A stretch of DNA of 56,937 nt from Pantoea septica. GTDB taxonomy: Bacteria; Pseudomonadota; Gammaproteobacteria; Enterobacterales; Enterobacteriaceae. Positions 44,178-52,239 of the stretch are shown piece by piece. Location of the stretch: positions 1 through 56,937 of the forward strand of contig NZ_MLJJ01000026.1 of the NCBI RefSeq assembly GCF_002095575.1. Reading direction: 5' to 3'. The translations under genes were made by a program, and so were the position numbers. The notes beneath the pieces are model-generated. The model worked only from the letters and a program-made list of their open reading frames with translations, had not been told where the DNA came from and did not search any database. Position 1 is the first letter of the stretch. Every line of letters starts with the position of its first letter.

Positions 44178-44732
44178 ATGGCCAGTCGTGGCGTAAATAA
44201 AGTGATTCTTGTCGGGAATCTGGGTCAGGATCCGGAAGTGCGCTACATGCCGAATGGTGGCGCGGTTGCCAACATTACGCTGGCCACCTCGGAAAGCTGG
44301 CGTGACAAGCAGACCGGTGAAAACAAAGAGATCACCGAGTGGCACCGCGTCGTGCTGTTCGGCAAGCTGGCGGAAGTCGCCGGCGAATACCTGCGTAAAG
44401 GTTCGCAGGTCTATATCGAAGGCCAGCTGCGCACCCGCAAATGGCAGGACCAGGGCGGCCAGGATCGCTATACCACGGAAGTGGTGGTCAACGTCGGCGG
44501 CACCATGCAGATGCTGGGCGGCCGTCAGCAGGGCGGCGCCAGCGCAGGCGGCGCGCCGATGGGCGGCGGCCAGCAGAGCGGCGGCAACAATAACGGCTGG
44601 GGCCAGCCGCAGCAGCCGCAGGGCGGAAATCAGTTCAGCGGCGGCGCGCAGTCGCGTCCCCAGCCGCAGAGCGCCCCGGCGAGCAACAACAACGAACCGC
44701 CGATGGATTTCGACGACGATATCCCGTTCTGA
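44178..44732 (+). CDS. ssb: Single-stranded DNA-binding protein
   Basis: SSB binds single-stranded DNA as a tetramer and recruits repair and replication proteins. It has 184 residues against 178 in E. coli. The OB fold occupies residues 1-112 (starting [21 protein letters not shown]), followed by a flexible Gly/Gln-rich linker, and the conserved acidic tip [18 protein letters not shown] precedes the ATG. Confidence 0.98.
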   Translation: MASRGVNKVILVGNLGQDPEVRYMPNGGAVANITLATSESWRDKQTGENKEITEWHRVVLFGKLAEVAGEYLRKGSQVYIEGQLRTRKWQDQGGQDRYTTEVVVNVGGTMQMLGGRQQGGASAGGAPMGGGQQSGGNNNGWGQPQQPQGGNQFSGGAQSRPQPQSAPASNNNEPPMDFDDDIPF

Positions 44733-44759
44733 TTGTTGCGCCATCGCATCAGGATCTCA

Positions 44760-44785
44760 GGCCCCGTTTACGCGGGGCTTTTTTT
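44760..44785 (+). terminator. Terminator of ssb
   Basis: GCCCCG-TTTACG-CGGGGC followed by seven T residues, 28 bp after the stop. Confidence 0.92.
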
Positions 44786-44880
44786 CGCCTCTCAACCGGC
44801 GACAAAGGCGCTATCGTCAGCGTCATGCAAGCCTCTGCAAAATGCCTGCGGGAAGCCTTTGCGCGCCTGCCGAGACAGGG

Positions 44881-45405
44881 CTAAGCGTCCCATCTGGTTA
44901 AAATTTCCGCCGTGCTGACGACCCGCGGCACATTTCCCGGCAGAGACAAACCCGCCCACACCTCATTGTGTTGCCCAATCAGCTGCTCCGCGCTGGCGTA
45001 AGTGCGATCCGCCGTGGTGTGCGCATCGGCGGCGGCGATAATGCGATAGCCTAAGCCCGCGCCGACTTTAATCGTGGTATCGACGCAGTAATCGCTCGCG
45101 CAACCGCAAATCACGAAACTATCAACGTCGAGCTGCGTCAGGGCGGCGGCCAGTCCGGTTTGCCAGAAGCTGTCGCATGCGGTTTTCGTCACGTAAAGCG
45201 AACCCGCCGGCTGGCGCAGTTCAGGCAGCAGTTCAAAAGCCAGGGTGCCTGGCTGCATCTCGCCTTCACGGTGAGTAATGAAGATTGCCCTGTCGGCTGC
45301 GTCAGTCAGCTGATTGATGCGCGCTATACGTCCGGCGCGATCGAAGCGCGGCGTGGCGAAAACGCCGTTTTGCATATCGACAACAACAATAACTCGCTGG
45401 GTCAT
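44881..45405 (-). CDS. Isochorismatase-family cysteine hydrolase
   Basis: A 174-residue hydrolase of the isochorismatase-like superfamily (the group with nicotinamidase and various amidases). The triad is visible: Asp10 in VVVDMQNG, Lys74 in VTKTACDSF and Cys107 in GCASDYCVDTT. Substrate is unknown. It is divergent from the AraC-type gene (127 bp between start codons), a layout often seen when the regulator controls its neighbour. Confidence 0.88.
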   Translation of the reverse strand: MTQRVIVVVDMQNGVFATPRFDRAGRIARINQLTDAADRAIFITHREGEMQPGTLAFELLPELRQPAGSLYVTKTACDSFWQTGLAAALTQLDVDSFVICGCASDYCVDTTIKVGAGLGYRIIAAADAHTTADRTYASAEQLIGQHNEVWAGLSLPGNVPRVVSTAEILTRWDA

Positions 45406-45531
45406 ATTCTTTCTCTTTGCGAACGGTGCGCTTCAGTGTCAACCAGCCGTGGCGAAAGGGCAAAACTCTTTTGCAATTGGCCAGCCATCGCTGGCATGCT
45501 GAAAGCCTGTCTGGTTAACGAGGAGATTGAG

Positions 45532-46359
45532 GTGGAGGGCGTTCCAGCTATTTTTCCCTGCGAAAAAGATCGCGCGCAGTTTCGCCAGTTTGCCGAGCTG
45601 CCAGGCGTAGAACTCTATCAGGCGCATATCACCCGCTATGCTTTTGAGCCGCATACGCATGAAGCTTTCGGCATCGGCACTATCGAATCGGGCGCGCAGC
45701 GGTTTCGCTATCGCGGCGCGCAGTACACGGCGCCGACCCATTCACTGGTCATGATGAATCCCGATGAGCTGCACACCGGCGAGTCCGCCTGCGAAGAGGG
45801 CTGGCGTTACCAGATGATCTATATCCAGCCAGATGAAATGGCGCAGCTTACCGGCGACCGCGGCTGGTGGTTCAGCGAAGCGCTGCGCACCGACTCGCAT
45901 CTGGCGCTGCCGCTATCGCAGGCGCTATCGGCGCTGTGGCTCGCCGACAGCCCGCTGGCGCGGCAAAGCCTGCTGGGCGAAGTGCTGGCGCAGCTGCGGC
46001 CGCTGGCGCGCATGGCGCAAAAAGGCAAAGAAGAGGGGCGTCACCGCTTCGACCAGGTGCGCGACTACCTGCGCGACAACCTGGCCGAGTCGGTGAGGCT
46101 GGAAGAGCTGGCTTCGCTGGCGGGACTCTCGCCGTGGCATTTTCTGCGCGCCTTCCGCGCCCACTTTCACGTTACGCCGCATCAGATGCTGATGGCATAT
46201 CGGCTATACGAAGCCAAGCTGCTGCTGGCGCGCGGGCTGTCAGCCGCCAGCGTGGCGGCGAGCGTCGGCCTGAGCGACCAGGCGCATCTCACCCGCGCCT
46301 TCGCCCAGCGTTACGGCATTACGCCGGTGCGCTATCAAAAACAGGTGCGCGGCGCTTAG
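45532..46359 (+). CDS. AraC-family transcriptional regulator with cupin sensor domain
   Basis: A 275-residue regulator. The N-terminal AraC-binding cupin has HTHEAFGIGTIESGAQRFRYRG and MMNPDELHTGE. The C-terminal double helix-turn-helix (about 175-270) has VRLEELASLAGLSPWHFLRAF and VGLSDQAHLTRAFAQRYGITP. GTG at 45532 is preferred since GAGGAG is six bases upstream; the open frame extends back to 45160 over the divergent hydrolase gene, and ATG 45496 lacks a site. An EamA-family exporter gene follows 80 bp on, a common pairing for this regulator type. Effector unknown. Confidence 0.85.
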   Translation: MEGVPAIFPCEKDRAQFRQFAELPGVELYQAHITRYAFEPHTHEAFGIGTIESGAQRFRYRGAQYTAPTHSLVMMNPDELHTGESACEEGWRYQMIYIQPDEMAQLTGDRGWWFSEALRTDSHLALPLSQALSALWLADSPLARQSLLGEVLAQLRPLARMAQKGKEEGRHRFDQVRDYLRDNLAESVRLEELASLAGLSPWHFLRAFRAHFHVTPHQMLMAYRLYEAKLLLARGLSAASVAASVGLSDQAHLTRAFAQRYGITPVRYQKQVRGA

Positions 46360-46439
46360 AACGAACCGCAATCTGCTACAAGATTTTTCTCTGCTTTTTA
46401 CGCCACACTTCCTTACGCACTTTAATAAAGGAAGAGACA

Positions 46440-47399
46440 ATGTTAGCTGGCGTGTTGTTTGCCCTTGCCGCGGGGCTGATGTGGGGACTGATTTTCGTTG
46501 GGCCGCTGCTGGTGCCGGACTATCCTGGCGCGCTGCAGTCTGCCGGACGCTATGTCGCGTTTGGCCTGATCGCGCTGCCGCTCGCCTGGCTGGATCGCCG
46601 TCGCCTGCGCAAGCTACTGTCGGCTGACTGGCGTGAGGCGCTAAAACTGTCGCTGGTGGGCAACCTTCTTTATTACACCTTTCTCGCCAGCGCGATTCAG
46701 CGCACCGGCGCGCCGGTATCCACCATGATTATCGGCACGCTGCCGGTGGTGATGGCGATTACCGCCAATCTTTGTTACGGCCATCTTGAAGGACGCCTCG
46801 CCTGGCGTCGGCTGGCGCCTGCGCTGCTGGCAATCGGCGCCGGCCTGGCGTGCGTCAATATCGCCGAGCTGCGCGGGCAGGAGGGCGAGTGGGATTTAAC
46901 CCGCTACCTGAGCGGCATCGCGCTGGCGGTGCTGGCGGTGGCGTGCTGGACCTGGTATCCGCTGCGCAACGCGCGCTGGCTGCGCACCCATCCGCAGCAT
47001 AGGCCCGCCACCTGGGCGACGGCGCAGGGGATCGTGACGCTGCCGCTGGCGCTGATGATGTATGCGCTGGTGGCTGCCCAGCTAGCGTGGCAGCAGCCGA
47101 GCTTTGCGCTGCCGTTTGGCCCGCAACCGCAGCTGTTTCTGCCGCTGATGCTAATGATCGGGCTGCTCTGCTCCTGGCTCGGCACCCTCTGCTGGAATGC
47201 CGCCAGCCAGCGACTGCCGACGGTTTTTATGGGGCCGCTTATCGTATTCGAAACGCTGTCCGGCCTGCTGTGGACCTTTCTCTGGCGACAAAGCTGGCCG
47301 CCGCTGCTGACGCTGACCGGTATTCTCTGCCTGATCTTCGGCGTGCTCTGGGCGATGCGCATCAAGCCTGAGCCGATGCTGACCTCGATTGAGCATTAA
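46440..47399 (+). CDS. EamA/DMT-superfamily transporter
   Basis: A 319-residue inner-membrane protein with ten predicted helices and two EamA repeats. It starts MLAGVLFALAAGLMWGLIFV, and has the second-half features GTLCWNAASQRLPTVFMGPLIVFETLSGLLW. Members export amino acids, metabolites or drugs; substrate is unknown. AAGGAAGAG lies before the ATG. It probably forms an operon with the AraC-type gene or is controlled by it. Confidence 0.85.
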   Translation: MLAGVLFALAAGLMWGLIFVGPLLVPDYPGALQSAGRYVAFGLIALPLAWLDRRRLRKLLSADWREALKLSLVGNLLYYTFLASAIQRTGAPVSTMIIGTLPVVMAITANLCYGHLEGRLAWRRLAPALLAIGAGLACVNIAELRGQEGEWDLTRYLSGIALAVLAVACWTWYPLRNARWLRTHPQHRPATWATAQGIVTLPLALMMYALVAAQLAWQQPSFALPFGPQPQLFLPLMLMIGLLCSWLGTLCWNAASQRLPTVFMGPLIVFETLSGLLWTFLWRQSWPPLLTLTGILCLIFGVLWAMRIKPEPMLTSIEH

Positions 47400-47475
47400 A
47401 CTCGCCGGCCAGCCCCCCATTTAACAGGCGCTGACCCGTTGATTTCACACCGTTTTAAGAATAATACGCAGAGCG

Positions 47476-47500
47476 GAGCGGCAGAATTTGCCGCTCTTTT
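47476..47500 (+). terminator. Terminator of the EamA transporter gene
   Basis: GAGCGGC-AGAATTT-GCCGCTC then TTTT, 76 bp after the stop. Confidence 0.8.
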
Positions 47501-48323
47501 GCTATTAAATCGCTAAAGGCGGAGTGATAAGCGCAATAAAAAGCGATCGCGATCGCATTTTTTCCTCTCTTTAAACAGCGCTTCACCTCTTTCGCAGGCC
47601 GTAATTATCTCTTCAGACGGCTCATATTCCATCCCAGACAGGCATTAAGGCCTGCCCAGTGGCGATCAATTCGCCATTTTGCTGCATATTTATCGTCTGC
47701 CGGCGCGTTTTTATTGGCATTTGGCCCTGAGAATAGCGTCTGATAAACCACCTTTTTTTCCAGAAAGGAGATGGCTATTAAGAATAATTCCCAATGAGAA
47801 AATTTACGAAACTTTAGCTTTGGCGATCTTTAAGCTGAATAATCTTATATGAGTGAGCACCTGAATAAGAAAAGCTATAAGTATTGATAAACCATTCCGC
47901 TAGGAAAATTCCTGGCATTTTTTCACCGCTTCGCTTATTCAAAGTTGATTAAATAATCTCCACTGGATGCAAGCTTAGTGCCAGTCTATGTTGAAGTAAA
48001 AGTGACCTCTGCTGGAAAAGCTGTTCAGGGCGGCTTAATGAAAGGAAGGCATTTTAGCGCCGTGCATTAACATGCCTGATGAAAAGCAAGAAGCACCAAT
48101 CTCATCGAAATGAGATTGGGCGAGAGGAGAAGTAGCGAGAAATGCGAGACTTTTGCTGGTGCTTATCAATATTACCGCAAAAAATGAAAATCGATCCGGC
48201 TGCAAACCCATCAGGAATGCATGGAGCGAAAATTAAAGCCACGAATGGTATCTTAAAGTGTCATCATCTCTTCTGGTAAGAACAATCTCAGCGCTAAGTC
48301 AGTTTAGGGCAGTATTATTGGTT
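47501..48323. other. AT-rich non-coding gap left of the transposase remnant
   Basis: About 820 bp with many stop codons in all frames and a base composition clearly richer in A+T than the genes around it. I see no credible gene. It contains a nested inverted repeat at 48091-48164 (described separately) and a GCGATCGCGATCGC palindrome near 47544. It looks like decayed or foreign DNA next to the IS remnant. Confidence 0.6.
48091..48164. repeat. Nested inverted repeat (possible structured RNA)
   Basis: An outer 8-bp pair AAGCACCA (48091-48098) / TGGTGCTT (48157-48164) surrounds a perfect 10-bp hairpin CCAATCTCAT-CGAA-ATGAGATTGG (48096-48119). The two stems share three bases on the left, so they would compete at the junction or stack with fraying. 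No promoter or terminator is evident. Confidence 0.5.
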
Positions 48324-48719
48324 TTATCGATTTTCCGAGCCTGACGGATAGTGATAAACGCTGCGGCTAATATCGAGCAGGCGGCAGCTGCGGCGCGTGC
48401 CGATGTCAAACGTGCTCTGCAGGAAGTTGACTGCCTGACGCTTTTCGTTGGTAGTAAAGAAGTTCTTCAATACGCTTTGCAGCATCTCCTTATCTGAGTT
48501 GAGCGTTTGCAGCTCACGGGTAAGTGTCTGTAGTTTGTCCTCTAACTCCTTGATCCTTCTGCCTTCCTCTGAAGAGAGGCCGGAAAATTTCTTTTTCCAG
48601 CTATAGAAGGTGGCCTCGGAGATCCCTAGCTCGTCACAAATCTCCCTGACTTTAACTCCTGATTCAGAAGCTTTAATGGCATTTGTGATTTGCTCTTCGC
48701 TATATCGTGACTTTCTCAT
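48324..48719 (-). CDS. IS3-family OrfA-type transposase protein fused to start of OrfB (remnant)
   Basis: A 131-residue protein. Residues 1-50 are the OrfA helix-turn-helix (KSRYSEEQITNAIKASESG, DELGISEATFYSWKKKF), followed by a leucine-zipper coiled coil (about 55-88). The tail TNEKRQAVNFLQSTFDIGTRRSCRLLDISRSVYHY resembles the first residues of OrfB of the IS407-like subgroup, here in the same frame as OrfA and ending at once, with no integrase (DDE) domain downstream. I saw no matching terminal inverted repeats. So this is a broken or domesticated insertion-sequence piece rather than an active element. Confidence 0.75.
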   Translation of the reverse strand: MRKSRYSEEQITNAIKASESGVKVREICDELGISEATFYSWKKKFSGLSSEEGRRIKELEDKLQTLTRELQTLNSDKEMLQSVLKNFFTTNEKRQAVNFLQSTFDIGTRRSCRLLDISRSVYHYPSGSENR

Positions 48720-49244
48720 AAATGCTCTTACCTTTCTTATCGATTAATGGATGAGATGTACTGTATTAATATCTGGCACTGTAAATAAACTATTAATGCA
48801 GTATTAAAGTGCGCGATTAGAATTGCGTGGGTTAAATTAAGATATTTAGAATAAATATCATCATGGGATAAATCTTATTTTATTCTTATCGGATGGGCGC
48901 ACCTTCCTGGCCAGGGATTTTTGTTATAGATTCTTCCCATCCCAAATACGAAAAATTTCTACGTACATTTGATATTTAGCATAACGTGCTTGCTAAATTC
49001 GCAGGGAAATGGCTTGCGAATGGGTTCTGTTTTCATCGTGAAATCGATTCCAGTTTTGCCATTCTGAGCCAAATTTAATCAGAATTATCCTGAAAATATT
49101 CACCGAATCGTGTTCTGATTCTCATTTTTCGGACCAGCCTGGTTTGAAATCTTTAAATAACGCCAGGCCCACTGAGCGCTTGTTAATTCGTTACAGGGAC
49201 GTTGTACCGAAGCGGTTGAAGTAAGTAATGCAAAGGATGAGTCA
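48720..49244. other. AT-rich leader region of the flippase/ATP-grasp unit
   Basis: About 525 bp, AT-rich, no credible ORF. An imperfect inverted repeat, ACTGTATTAATAT near 48760 with CTATTAATGCAGT near 48793, lies upstream of the transposase remnant start. The right part should hold the promoter of the flippase gene; no JUMPstart/ops element was found. Confidence 0.5.
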
Positions 49245-50501
49245 ATGAAATTAAGCGTAATGTCTAATGCCGCCTGGATGATGTCTGAGAAGATCGTCTC
49301 GGTTTTTGGCGTCATATTTGTGACCTCCTACGTGGCGAAATCATTCGGGCCAACCGTATTTGGCCAGATGGCGTTTTCTACCTCTTTATTTTCAATGGTC
49401 CAGACCGTCGCCATCTTCGGTACCGAAACTATCTTGTTTAAGCGGATCAGCAAAAGCGCGCCGAAAGGGCTGCGCCTGATGAACGTGGCGCGCACGCTGC
49501 GCATGATTTTACTGTTGATCACCGCGGCGCCGGTCCTGGCCTGGGTGTGGTTCACCATGCCGCAAAACTTTCTGGCGTTCACGCTGGCGTCGTTCGTCGC
49601 CTCGGTATTCGTGACGCAGGATACCTTTAGCGTTTACAACAACGCGCGCCTCGCCTCCCGGCTCAATACTGTTGCGAACTCGCTCGGCATGCTGCTGAGC
49701 TTTACCATCAGCTTCGTCATCGCCTGGCTGCGCCTGAATCCGGCATGGCTGACGCTCTCTATCGTGGCCGTGACGCTGGTGCCTTACGTTATCAAGCGAT
49801 ACAACTTTTACCGCGAAACGCAGGATATTGCTCCGCCGCAGGAAAAACGCAGCGCCTATCTGCGCTATTTGATGTACGCCGGTCTGCCATTGGCGATCTC
49901 CAGCATTTTTATTTCAGTGCAGGTTAAAGCAGCGCAAATGTTTTTAGCCGGCATCGCGTCGGCAAGCGACCTCGGGCTGTTTGCGGCGGCCAACACTATC
50001 GCGGCTTCGTGGATCTTTATCCCCGTGGCGCTCATAACTTCATGCTTCACTGAAATCTTCAGGGAACGCGGCGAAGTGGCTATTAAGCTGGCAGCGCGGC
50101 TTAACGGCTATGTCATGGGAGTTTCACTGATGATGTTGCTGGTCATCGCGCTGTTCGGCGAGAAAATCATCATCGCTTTGTACGGTTCAGAATACACACA
50201 GTCAGGAAGTCTCATTACGTTGTTGTCAATGGCGACCTGTTTCTCCGCTATGGGCACCGTAGCCTACCGCTACATGGTGAAAGAGGGTGGTTTCAACTAT
50301 CTGTTGAAGAAAATCATCTGCCTGATGGTGATCAGCCTGCCGCTTTCATGGTGGCTGATCCAGGGCTACGGCATTATGGGCGCCGCATGGAGCGTCTTCG
50401 TGTCGGAACTCTTGTCCCTTACCGTAATGAATTACTTCTTCAAAAACGGCGTCATTCAAAGAATTCAGGTTTCCTCACTCAACTACAAAACCTACAAATG
50501 A
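49245..50501 (+). CDS. Polysaccharide flippase (Wzx/MATE-like, MOP superfamily)
   Basis: A 418-residue membrane protein with about twelve helices, of the polysaccharide-transport branch of the MOP superfamily. The N-terminus SNAAWMMSEKIVSVFGVIFVTSYVAKSFGP is typical of O-antigen and exopolysaccharide flippases. Such proteins move lipid-linked glycans across the inner membrane. AAAGGA precedes the ATG. No glycosyltransferase or polymerase gene lies beside it. It is followed by an ATP-grasp gene whose start region overlaps or abuts its stop, so they form a unit. Confidence 0.85.
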   Translation: MKLSVMSNAAWMMSEKIVSVFGVIFVTSYVAKSFGPTVFGQMAFSTSLFSMVQTVAIFGTETILFKRISKSAPKGLRLMNVARTLRMILLLITAAPVLAWVWFTMPQNFLAFTLASFVASVFVTQDTFSVYNNARLASRLNTVANSLGMLLSFTISFVIAWLRLNPAWLTLSIVAVTLVPYVIKRYNFYRETQDIAPPQEKRSAYLRYLMYAGLPLAISSIFISVQVKAAQMFLAGIASASDLGLFAAANTIAASWIFIPVALITSCFTEIFRERGEVAIKLAARLNGYVMGVSLMMLLVIALFGEKIIIALYGSEYTQSGSLITLLSMATCFSAMGTVAYRYMVKEGGFNYLLKKIICLMVISLPLSWWLIQGYGIMGAAWSVFVSELLSLTVMNYFFKNGVIQRIQVSSLNYKTYK

Positions 50502-50509
50502 GGTCAGAT

Positions 50510-51460
50510 ATGTTTAAGTTGAAAGATGAACTCAGAAGAAGTGTGCAGTACTTCATTAAGAAGATGCCCTGGGCGTACCAGGACCGCATTTACTACTTCC
50601 ACAAGTTCAAAAAATTGCCTAATTTGCGTCAACCCAAGGTCTTCAACGAAAAGGTGCTGTACCGCAAATTCGTCTATGGCGACTACCAGATTTACGGCCG
50701 CCTTTCGGACAAGTATTCGGTGCGCGACTATATCGCTGAGAAAATTGGCAACGAGTACCTGATTCCGCTGGTGCATGAGTCGACCGATCCGGCATCGTTG
50801 AACAGTCTGCAATGCTGGAAGGGCACGGTCATCAAGCCGAATCACGCTTCCAACATGGTAGAGATCCTGCTGGAAGAGCCGGACGCGCTGCGCAAGCAGC
50901 AGATTATCAACAGCTGCTATAAGTGGCTCAAGACCGACTTCGCCAACGAGGCGCGCGAGATCCACTATCGCTATATCAAGCCGCGTATTCTGGTCGAAAA
51001 ATATATCGGCGACGGCAAAACGGCGCCGATCGATTACAAGTTCCATATGTTCAACAAGCGCGACGGCCGCTTTGAATATGTGCTGCAGGTGATCTACAAC
51101 CGCTGCCAGCCGCAGCTGTCGATGAATTTTTACGTCAATAACCTGACCGAAGCGTTTCACAAGATTCGCGATACCGGCCTGGATGTGACGAAAATCGCTG
51201 ACTCTCTGCAGCACGCGCTCGATCTGAGCAAGAAGCTGGCGAGCGATTTCGACTATGTTCGTGTGGACTGGTATATCCATGAAGGCCGCATCTACTTCGG
51301 CGAACTGACCTTTACGCCGGGCGCAGGTCTGGTGACAGGGCTGGATCGCGGACTTAACCAGATGATGGGAGATATGTGGATTCAGGATCGCCGCGGCACG
51401 CAGATACCGGGCGTTTCGGTGCAGGACGTGAATATCCCTGCGCTGTTGAAGAAAGTTTGA
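50510..51460 (+). CDS. TupA-like ATP-grasp protein
   Basis: A 316-residue cytoplasmic protein. The pattern FNEKVLYRKFVYGDYQIYGR, LSDKYSVRDYIAEKIGNEYL, IPLVHES, the ATP-binding GTVIKPNHASNM and IDYKFHMFN, and a C-terminal RVDWYIHEGRIYFGELTFTPGAG matches the ATP-grasp family named after TupA of teichuronopeptide synthesis. Such proteins are expected to ligate an amino acid or similar acid to a glycan or peptide. The ATG at 50510 has GAGG six bases before; ATG 50498 overlapping the flippase stop is the alternative. The substrate cannot be inferred from the sequence. Confidence 0.82.
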   Translation: MFKLKDELRRSVQYFIKKMPWAYQDRIYYFHKFKKLPNLRQPKVFNEKVLYRKFVYGDYQIYGRLSDKYSVRDYIAEKIGNEYLIPLVHESTDPASLNSLQCWKGTVIKPNHASNMVEILLEEPDALRKQQIINSCYKWLKTDFANEAREIHYRYIKPRILVEKYIGDGKTAPIDYKFHMFNKRDGRFEYVLQVIYNRCQPQLSMNFYVNNLTEAFHKIRDTGLDVTKIADSLQHALDLSKKLASDFDYVRVDWYIHEGRIYFGELTFTPGAGLVTGLDRGLNQMMGDMWIQDRRGTQIPGVSVQDVNIPALLKKV

Positions 51461-51475
51461 GTCACACAGCAAAAT

Positions 51476-51502
51476 AAAAAACCCCGCTATGCGGGATTTT
51501 TT
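51476..51502. terminator. Terminator of the ATP-grasp gene
   Basis: A-run, CCCGC-TAT-GCGGG, then T-run (ATTTTTT). Almost the same sequence recurs at 51658. Confidence 0.85.
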
Positions 51503-51528
51503 ATTGGCTTTAAGCAAGGTGCTAGCGC

Positions 51529-51629
51529 GGCAGGCATGGCCCGATCGCAAAGTCGCTTAACGCATCCATGCTCGCTCGGCCCGCGCCGTCCCTGGCGCGG
51601 GACGCTTTGCTCTTCGGGCTATGCCTGCC
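51529..51629. repeat. Palindromic repeat, copy D (101 bp)
   Basis: A 16-bp terminal inverted repeat with one mismatch (GGCAGGCATGGCCCGA, 51529-51544, against 51614-51629) encloses GATCGCAAAG, GCATCCATGC, and the perfect 8-bp hairpin CCCGCGCC-GTCCCT-GGCGCGGG (51580-51601), then ACGCTTTGCTCTTCG. Same orientation as copy C, opposite to copy A. It sits between the convergent ends of the ATP-grasp gene and yjcB. Confidence 0.9.
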
Positions 51630-51657
51630 ATTTTCAGCTACGTAAACCGCCTGTAAT

Positions 51658-51684
51658 AAAAAACCCCGTTATGTGGGGTTTTTT
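51658..51684. terminator. Bidirectional terminator downstream of yjcB
   Basis: AAAAAACCCC-GTTATGT-GGGGTTTTTT, 12 bp beyond the yjcB stop on the minus strand. It is a near copy (about 29 of 32 bases, same orientation) of the terminator at 51476. Confidence 0.85.
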
Positions 51685-51696
51685 ATTGAATGAAAA

Positions 51697-51978
51697 TCAA
51701 GGCATCGGCCAGTCGGGCGGCGTCTGGCTCATCACCTGAATAAAGGTATCTTTGGTCACCAGCATAAAGTGATGCACGTTTTCCATGCTCAGGGAGATGC
51801 CCAGCAGCCCCATTACGAACCAGCAGGTCATGCCGAGACCCACGCCGCCGCACATAAACGCCATGACGTGATGGCTGCTCTGACGGAACTTAATTTTAAG
51901 GGTGCTGGCAAAGAACATCATGATTGCGCTGAGCAGTTCCCAACGCATGACAATCAAGCTGGTGGTTATGGTCGCCAT
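51697..51978 (-). CDS. yjcB: YjcB-family membrane protein
   Basis: A 93-residue protein with two hydrophobic segments, the same length as E. coli YjcB and with shared stretches MATITTSLIVMRWELLSAIMMF, ACW/TCWFVMGLLGIS and QTPPDWPM. Function unknown. In K-12 it also lies between ssb and soxSR. The pdeC gene present there is missing here. A perfect CRP-type site lies upstream. Confidence 0.88.
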   Translation of the reverse strand: MATITTSLIVMRWELLSAIMMFFASTLKIKFRQSSHHVMAFMCGGVGLGMTCWFVMGLLGISLSMENVHHFMLVTKDTFIQVMSQTPPDWPMP

Positions 51979-52087
51979 CGACTTAAGCCTCTGAATCTGA
52001 GTGATTATCCCTGACGGTTACCGGACATTACTGGCGACGAAAAGCGTGGTCAGGGAAAGGCTTTTCGCCGTCATAAAGGGTGCAATA

Positions 52088-52108
52088 TGTGAGCTGAGTC
52101 ACATTATA
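52088..52108 (-). promoter_or_regulatory. CRP site over a candidate yjcB promoter
   Basis: TGTGAGCTGAGTCACA (52088-52103) is a perfect TGTGA-N6-TCACA. On the minus strand a TATAAT -10 (52108-52103) touches it, placing the site on the expected transcription start and suggesting repression. It is 110-125 bp upstream of yjcB. Confidence 0.6.
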
Positions 52109-52239
52109 TCACTGGATTTGATTTTTTGAACAAAATTTGTACCTGGTATGGTAGAAATTTTTTTATCGAAACGCGGGCCAGAAAATCGGGCATCAGGCGA
52201 GGGAAGCGGAAAGGTGCGCCCGCTGAGGGCGCCTGAGGC

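Noticed and set aside
45160..45531. N-terminal extension of the AraC-type regulator to 399 residues
   Set aside because: It would overlap the hydrolase gene and lacks homology to the family; the GTG at 45532 with GAGGAG fits better.
48720..49244. JUMPstart/ops element before the flippase gene
   Set aside because: No GGCGGTAG-type core was found.
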